Shown here piece after piece: positions 7,325 through 10,917 of a stretch of DNA of 10,917 nt. Location of the stretch: assembly GCA_030648225.1 (NCBI GenBank), contig JAUSIA010000197.1, positions 1 through 10,917 of the forward strand, given 5' to 3'. The stretch is from Ignavibacteria bacterium. GTDB taxonomy: Bacteria; Bacteroidota; Ignavibacteria; Ignavibacteriales; Ignavibacteriaceae. The notes under the pieces are model-generated. The model did no database searches, was not told where the DNA came from, and worked only from the letters and a program-made list of their open reading frames with translations. How positions within the stretch are numbered: position 1 is the stretch's first letter; the number at the start of each line of letters is the position of its first letter. A program made the position numbers and the translations under genes.

Positions 7325-7600
7325 TATGTAAGTAATTCTTCACCACTCTTATTTTATATTTTCAACTGCCCATAATAGACTGTAGATTCGGCATAATCCT
7401 ACAAAAATCTCTATATTTCTATATCATATCCACATTGATATTTTTCGTCAAGTGTTGCTTATATGCAATCAGGTCCTCTTCAAGAAAATTTCAAATACTT
7501 ATGTTATCTAATATTAAAACCCAGATTTTACCATGCAGCATCATTTACTTTTAAAAACATTCTAAAAAATACTACAAAATATAAAGTCTTCAATATTTAA
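7325..7600. other. Intergenic region between divergent genes, with a coding-like fragment
   Basis: No intact gene. On the minus strand a fragment reads E-E-D-L-I-A-Y-K-Q-H-L-T-K-N-I-N-V-D-M-I, then TAG, then K-Y-R-D-F-C-R-I-M-P-N-L-Q-S-I-M-G-S and TGA, about 7365-7490. It looks like a piece of a decayed gene but I cannot name it. Apart from the promoter at 7423-7451 I see no further structure; bases 7500-7600 are very AT-rich and must hold the promoter of the plus-strand gene that follows. Confidence 0.4.
7423..7451 (-). promoter_or_regulatory. Candidate sigma-A promoter for the RloC-like gene
   Basis: On the minus strand TTGACG (7451-7446), a 17-base spacer and TATGAT (7428-7423). It is the best promoter match I found upstream of the ATPase gene and would give a leader of roughly 370 bases holding the tandem repeat and short ORFs. 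It overlaps a stretch that also reads as protein (E-E-D-L-I-A-Y-K-Q-H-L-T-K), so it may be coincidental. Confidence 0.45.
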
Positions 7601-8245
7601 GTGCAAAGAACGCACCTTAAGATACAGATCACAAGGTCGGCAACTGATTTAAATATACCTGAGCATAGAGAAGCTCTTATCAATTGGCTTAATCAATGGG
7701 GATGCCGGCAGTTTGCTCTTGATTATCATAAAAAGGCTTCTAAGAGAATATTTTGCTGGTATGATAAATATAAAGAGCAACTCATCTTAGAAGATAAAAT
7801 GCTTTGGGAATTGACAAAAGACGATCTTAAAGTAATATCTAAAATGTATGATGCACTGGCAAAAAAAACAGCTTCAAAAAAGAAAAGAAATAATAAATAT
7901 CTAAATATAACAATAGGTCCAACCGGCGCTTCTAAAATATTATTCGCGCTTAGGCCGAATTCAATGATACCTTGGGATGAACCAATAAGAAAAATGCTTA
8001 AATTAAATGGGGATGGCAATTCCTATGTTGAGTATCTGATAAGGGCAAAAGCTGAAGCTGATTCACTTTTTCTTTCATGTAAAAAGAATGATGTTAACCC
8101 GTTTGATATTCCGATGATATTTGGAAGGCATGATGCGAGTATTGCACAACTTATTGGTGAATATTTTTGGATTGTTATTACGAGAGAATGTTGTCCACCA
8201 TTATATGAGATTTTTGAATGCTGGGCTAAGTGGTGCAAAGGGTAG
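7601..8245 (+). CDS. Unrecognised protein, 214 aa
   Basis: Soluble protein with no signal peptide or membrane segment. Near the start a conserved-looking block reads RSATDLNIPEHREALINWLN; a lysine-rich linker (87-99) follows, then IGPTGASKILFALRPNSMIP and WDEPIRKML (about 105-133). The latter pattern (G-A-S-K-x-L-x-x-L-x-P ... P-W-D-x-x-I-R) resembles helix-hairpin-helix glycosylase-like folds only faintly, and I do not assign a function. G-P-T-G-A-S-K is not a Walker A loop (no G-K-S/T). The GTG at 7601 follows an in-frame TAA directly and has no ribosome site, so the start is uncertain; the next in-frame ATG is 66 codons in and would lose the conserved block. It is divergent from the RloC-like gene and stands alone within the island. 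Confidence 0.6.
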   Translation: MQRTHLKIQITRSATDLNIPEHREALINWLNQWGCRQFALDYHKKASKRIFCWYDKYKEQLILEDKMLWELTKDDLKVISKMYDALAKKTASKKKRNNKYLNITIGPTGASKILFALRPNSMIPWDEPIRKMLKLNGDGNSYVEYLIRAKAEADSLFLSCKKNDVNPFDIPMIFGRHDASIAQLIGEYFWIVITRECCPPLYEIFECWAKWCKG

Positions 8246-8543
8246 GTTTTTGCATTTATTCTTGAGCATAAGCGAGGTTGTTGATTATGAATGGCGATAA
8301 GTTCTTTATTAAGGGAATCATTTTATCAGTGTAACTGCGAATCAGGATGACACGCTCATTTGATGAGTGGTCACATAGTTATCATGGTTATTCATTACGG
8401 CTAAAAAGATTTCGTTGACGATATTGAAGGGGTATTTTCAGCTCCATGTGACCGACTACTTTTATTTTGATTCGTTCAATACCATGTTAAATGGATATCA
8501 GAAGAGCACTGTAAATAGAAAAAGGTCGGAATAACTTCAGTTG
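8246..8543. other. Non-coding stretch, possible insertion-sequence end relic
   Basis: No open gene on either strand. It contains an 8-bp inverted pair GGTCACAT (8369-8376) and ATGTGACC (8446-8453) and an imperfect hairpin around GCTCAT/GATGAGT (8355-8368). The spacing and look of these short repeats recall the multiple terminal repeats of IS21-type elements, but there is no transposase and the assignment is only a suggestion. Confidence 0.25.
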
Positions 8544-8568
8544 CGTATACCGGATAGTCCGGTATACG
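8544..8568. repeat. Perfect inverted repeat, 11-bp arms
   Basis: CGTATACCGGA (8544-8554), a 3-base TAG loop and TCCGGTATACG (8558-8568). All 11 pairs match. There is no T-tract after it in either direction, so it is not an ordinary intrinsic terminator. It lies 2 bases before the relic ORF starting at 8571; it may be an operator, an RNA hairpin or a recombination site. Confidence 0.85.
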
Positions 8569-8672
8569 AAATGAATGCGAGCTTTTACGAGGTAAACTCT
8601 TTTTATTGATGCAGAGGCAGTCTATAGAATAATTGCCTTAGGCGGGTTATTTAGGTACGAACTGAAAAGCAT

Positions 8673-8729
8673 ATTAATAAATCAACAGGTAATTGAGAAA
8701 AGTATTCAATTACATGTTGATTTATTAAT
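8673..8729. repeat. Large inverted repeat, 24-bp arms with one mismatch
   Basis: Left arm 8673-8696 and right arm 8706-8729 pair over 24 bases with a single mismatch (G8689 against T8713 region), around a 9-base loop. The right arm covers the -35 box of the promoter before the RloA-like gene. No T-tract follows. It is best read as a binding site for a dimeric repressor or as a strong RNA hairpin if read from an upstream promoter. Confidence 0.85.
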
Positions 8730-8744
8730 GAAAATGGGTATAAT
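8717..8744 (+). promoter_or_regulatory. Sigma-A promoter of the RloA/RloB operon
   Basis: TTGATT (8717-8722), a 16-base spacer and consensus TATAAT (8739-8744). The ribosome site AGGAG (8751-8755) and ATG (8766) follow closely, giving a very short leader. The -35 box lies in the right arm of the inverted repeat, so a protein bound there would block transcription (inference). Confidence 0.6.
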
Positions 8745-8765
8745 ATAATTAGGAGTGTGATAAAT

Positions 8766-10043
8766 ATGCTAATACAGTTTAATCTCAAAAATTTTAAGTC
8801 TTTTAAAGAAGAAGTATCTTTGGATCTATCTTCTACTAAGATTTCTGAACATGTTGAACACATTGCAAATATAGCCAATGATAAGCTTTTAAAAGTTGCT
8901 GCTATTTATGGTGCAAATGCAAGTGGGAAGTCAAATATTTATGAAGCTTTTGATTTCATGACTTACTATGTCTCCGAATCCTTTAAATTCGGTGGAGAGA
9001 ACGATAATAAGCAAAAAAATGATAGCCAGTATATGAAAGTAATACCATTTTTATTTGACATAACGAGCCGGGAGAATGAATCAACATTTGAGGTGTTTTT
9101 TGTTGATAATAAAGACTCAAGCCAAAAAACATATCAGTATGGATTTGCACTAAATCAAGATGAAGTTTTGGAAGAATGGCTTTATTGCAAAGCAAAAACT
9201 GCTAGAGGATATAAGACTATCTTTTACCGTAAAAAGGGGCAAGAGCTTGAACTGCCTGGCATTCCAAAGAGTAGCGCAGAAAATATTAATATTGCACTGG
9301 AAAAAGAAACACTTATTGTTTCGTTGGGCGCAAAGCTGAAAATAGCAAAACTCAAAATGATACGAGAATGGTTTTTAAACAATGAAATCATAAATTTTGG
9401 GGACCCAACAGAAAACTACTTTAGATCAAGAATGATACCTGAAGGATTTAATAACGATAAGGATGTTCAAAAGAGAGTTATTGACTTTTTTTCATCTTTT
9501 GATGAAGCAATTCAAGGGTTTGACATCAAAGAAGTTAAGCTTGAGAATGAGATAGATGATGAGAAGCGCTATAGTATTGATTCCCTGCACAAAATGATTG
9601 ATTCAACAGAGATGGCATCAATCCCTTTAAGGAATGAATCCAGCGGAACGTTAAAAATGTTTACCCTGTTCCCTTCATTGCAAATAGTATTTGAACAAGG
9701 CAGTGTGCTTTTTATAGATGAACTAAATGCAAGATTGCACCCACTATTGGTCAGAAATATTGTTTTAACGTTTTTAAATCCAGAGATCAATACTAGAAAT
9801 GCGCAGCTTATCTTCACTACACATGATATATGGCAATTATCCAACGATTTGTTACGAAGAGATGAAATCTGGTTTGTAGAAAAAGATAAGAACGGTGTTT
9901 CTTCCCTTTATTCTTTAGCTGATTTCGTGGATGAAAGCGGAGCAAAAATCAGAAAAGATGAAAGCTTTGCCAAGAATTATTTAATAGGCAAATATGGAGC
10001 TATTCCTTCTTTAAAAGTGTTAGACATGTTTAAGGAGGAATAG
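8766..10043 (+). CDS. rloA: RloA/AbiLi-like AAA ATPase
   Basis: 425-residue cytoplasmic ATPase of the ABC-like AAA_15 type. It opens MLIQFNLKNFKSFKEEVSLD, typical of these proteins. Walker A GANASGKSN (49-57, K55), a short signature-like E-S-S-G-T (291-295), Walker B VLFIDELNARLHP (D318, E319) and an H-switch FTTHD (H353). In lactococcal AbiL, an ATPase of this kind (AbiLi) is paired with an RloB-type protein (AbiLii) for abortive infection; in Campylobacter the pair sits in hsd loci as rloA/rloB. The start at 8766 is chosen over GTG 8757 because AGGAG (8751-8755) is 10 bases upstream. rloB follows 4 bases later, so the two are cotranscribed. All nucleotide-binding motifs look intact. Confidence 0.9.
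   Translation: MLIQFNLKNFKSFKEEVSLDLSSTKISEHVEHIANIANDKLLKVAAIYGANASGKSNIYEAFDFMTYYVSESFKFGGENDNKQKNDSQYMKVIPFLFDITSRENESTFEVFFVDNKDSSQKTYQYGFALNQDEVLEEWLYCKAKTARGYKTIFYRKKGQELELPGIPKSSAENINIALEKETLIVSLGAKLKIAKLKMIREWFLNNEIINFGDPTENYFRSRMIPEGFNNDKDVQKRVIDFFSSFDEAIQGFDIKEVKLENEIDDEKRYSIDSLHKMIDSTEMASIPLRNESSGTLKMFTLFPSLQIVFEQGSVLFIDELNARLHPLLVRNIVLTFLNPEINTRNAQLIFTTHDIWQLSNDLLRRDEIWFVEKDKNGVSSLYSLADFVDESGAKIRKDESFAKNYLIGKYGAIPSLKVLDMFKEE
10032..10038 (+). promoter_or_regulatory. Ribosome binding site of rloB, inside rloA
   Basis: AAGGAGG within the last codons of the ATPase gene, 9 bases before ATG 10048. This arrangement favours coupled, roughly equal translation of the two partners. Confidence 0.75.
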
Positions 10044-10047
10044 AATT

Positions 10048-10722
10048 ATGGGAAGTAAAGAGCGCAGAGGTGCAAGAAAGGATAGAAGTAGGAAGCTATC
10101 CACCCGTGTGCCTACACTCGGATATTATTTGATCATAACAGATACACAGGAAACTGAAAAAAATTATTTTGAAGGGTTACGTAAAACAATCCCGGAAAAT
10201 CTGAAAAACAGATTGGTAATAAAAGTAGAAAGAGCACGTACTATTGATTTGATAGAAAGATGCAAGGATCTTGTTTCAAAGGAACCGCAATACCGTATTC
10301 CGTGGATTGTACTTGACAGGGATCAGGTGGAAGGCTTTGATGAAATCATTGTGAATGCCGTAAAAAACGATATAAAAGTTGGATGGTCAAATCCTTGTAT
10401 CGAAATATGGTTTTTTCCCTATTTCGGTACAATGCCATCCTACATAGAATCCACTACATGCTGTGATAAATTTAAGGATAAGTTTCAAGCGGTTACGGGA
10501 AGTGTATATCAAAAATCAGATACTGAGATTTACAATAAGTGGAACCGATTTGGTAATGAGGAAAAGGCCCTCGAAATTGCAGACCAGAAGCATAGGTCTC
10601 AGACCAGTAATGGACTGCTTAAGCCATCAGAAATGAGTTCGACGACTACCTTATACCAATTGGTTGGAGAAATTAGAGAAAAAATATTTAATAATAATGA
10701 AGGGGGACAATATGGATTTTAA
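10048..10722 (+). CDS. rloB: RloB-like protein (AbiLii partner), Toprim-like nuclease fold
   Basis: 224 residues, the usual family length. A basic start (GSKERRGARKDRSRK) leads into YYLIITDTQETEKNYFEGL (about 26-44), with E35/E37 in the place of the family's conserved glutamate, then WIVLDRDQ (D90, D92), a Toprim-like D-x-D, the conserved SNPCIEIWFF (114-123) and an S-S-T-T-L-Y-Q-L-V segment (198-206) near the end. RloB/AbiLii is the presumed effector of the RloA/RloB pair; a nucleic-acid-cleaving role is inferred from the acidic motif, not demonstrated here. It starts 4 bases after the ATPase gene and its end overlaps the next gene by 11 bases (10712-10722), pointing to one operon of three genes. 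Confidence 0.9.
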   Translation: MGSKERRGARKDRSRKLSTRVPTLGYYLIITDTQETEKNYFEGLRKTIPENLKNRLVIKVERARTIDLIERCKDLVSKEPQYRIPWIVLDRDQVEGFDEIIVNAVKNDIKVGWSNPCIEIWFFPYFGTMPSYIESTTCCDKFKDKFQAVTGSVYQKSDTEIYNKWNRFGNEEKALEIADQKHRSQTSNGLLKPSEMSSTTTLYQLVGEIREKIFNNNEGGQYGF

Positions 10723-10897
10723 CAAACGTAAAAATGATTTGGAGAAACTGATTACAAAATTGGATTTCACACCAACTATGTATAAAAATGCAACAGAAAA
10801 ATATCAAGCAATTGCTAGTTTTTTTACAAAGCAGAGACATAGAAGCAGATATTTATCCTCAAGGCTCATTCCGTTTAGAAGAAGGCTTCATTCTTGA
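10712..10897 (+). pseudogene. N-terminal fragment of a CD-NTase-like nucleotidyltransferase, frameshifted
   Basis: ATG at 10712 (AGGGGG at 10701-10706) starts M-D-F-N-K-R-K-N-D-L-E-K-L-I-T-K-L-D-F-T and continues P-T-M-Y-K-N-A-T-E-K-Y-Q-A-I-A-S-F. As written the frame then runs to TGA at 10895-10897 (61 aa) with unlikely R/S-rich residues. Removing one T from the T7 run (10819-10825) gives L-Q-S-R-D-I-E-A-D-I-Y-P-Q-G-S-F-R-L, matching the YPQGSFRLGT nucleotidyltransferase motif of cyclic-oligonucleotide synthases (CBASS). The expected G-T and metal-binding acidic residues are missing because hsdR-identical sequence begins at 10878. It overlaps the end of rloB by 11 bases. Family call is good for the motif; whether the frameshift is real is unknown. 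Confidence 0.65.
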
Positions 10898-10917
10898 TGT
10901 CCTCAAAAACTACACTA
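10878..10917 (+). repeat. Second copy of hsdR 1975-2014, at the window end
   Basis: The last 40 bases are identical to 1975-2014 in hsdR. In the corrected frame of the nucleotidyltransferase fragment they read in phase (P-Q-G-S-F-R-L then E-E-G-F-I-L-D-V-L-K-N-Y-T), giving an in-frame but nonsensical chimera. It may be an assembly join rather than real DNA. Confidence 0.97.

Larger units (their letters stand above)
8571..8748 (+). pseudogene. Frameshifted small gene, about 58 residues
   Basis: ATG at 8571 reads M-N-A-S-F-Y-E-V-N-S-F-Y then TGA at 8607. Skipping one T near 8601-8607 joins it to a clean frame D-A-E-A-V-Y-R-I-I-A-L-G-G-L-F-R-Y-E-L-K and 26 more residues ending L-L-M-K-M-G-I-I with TAA at 8746-8748. 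The joined product has even, helical composition and stops just before the ribosome site of the RloA-like gene, so it was probably its upstream partner or part of a mobile element. The family is not recognised. The frameshift lies in a T-rich stretch and could be a sequencing error. Confidence 0.5.

Noticed and set aside
7916..7939. Walker A loop in the 214-aa protein (G-P-T-G-A-S-K)
   Set aside because: It lacks the G-K-S/T ending of a P-loop and no Walker B follows.
8544..8568. Intrinsic terminator of the 214-aa gene
   Set aside because: The stem has no following T-tract and lies 300 bases after the stop codon.
10712..10917. A genuine nucleotidyltransferase-HsdR fusion protein
   Set aside because: The copy is exactly 40 bases up to the sequence end and interrupts the NTase core motif; an artefact or recombination scar is more likely.

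Overview
The window is AT-rich DNA with strong AAGGAGG-type ribosome binding sites and sigma-A-like promoters, which points to a low-GC Firmicute, probably a Clostridium-like anaerobe (inference from composition and signals). It is a defence island. Coding DNA alternates with short decayed genes.

Layout. 1-396 is the 3' end of a RhuM-family gene. It is followed on the same strand by hsdR (433-3435), the restriction/translocase subunit of a type I restriction-modification system whose hsdM and hsdS must lie outside the window. Short gene debris follows (3453-3556). On the minus strand come a 66-codon ORF (3543-3743), a 212-aa HEPN-like protein (3747-4385), a frameshifted AbrB/MazE-like antitoxin relic (4418-4581) behind a very good promoter (4612-4640), and a large ATPase of the PrrC/RloC type (4662-7043), a predicted anticodon nuclease. 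The 7059-7600 gap holds a candidate promoter, a 12-bp tandem repeat and ORF fragments interrupted by TAG codons. On the plus strand come an unrecognised 214-aa protein (7601-8245), a 520-bp relic region with two strong inverted repeats and a frameshifted 58-codon gene, then RloA-like ATPase (8766-10043), RloB (10048-10722) and the start of a CD-NTase-like gene (10712 onward).

How they fit together. HsdR cuts unmodified DNA. PrrC/RloC-type proteins are known to back up type I systems by attacking tRNA when restriction fails. RloA/RloB resemble the lactococcal AbiLi/AbiLii abortive-infection pair. The last gene begins like a cyclic-oligonucleotide synthase (CBASS-type) and overlaps rloB, so a nucleotide-signalling module may continue beyond the window. 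RhuM, RloA, RloB and RloC-type genes are all classic 'R-linked ORFs' of hsd loci, and here they sit together.

The right end is suspicious. The last 40 bases (10878-10917) repeat hsdR 1975-2014 exactly, replacing what should be the middle of the nucleotidyltransferase, and a frameshift at a run of seven T lies just upstream. Both may be assembly or sequencing artefacts.
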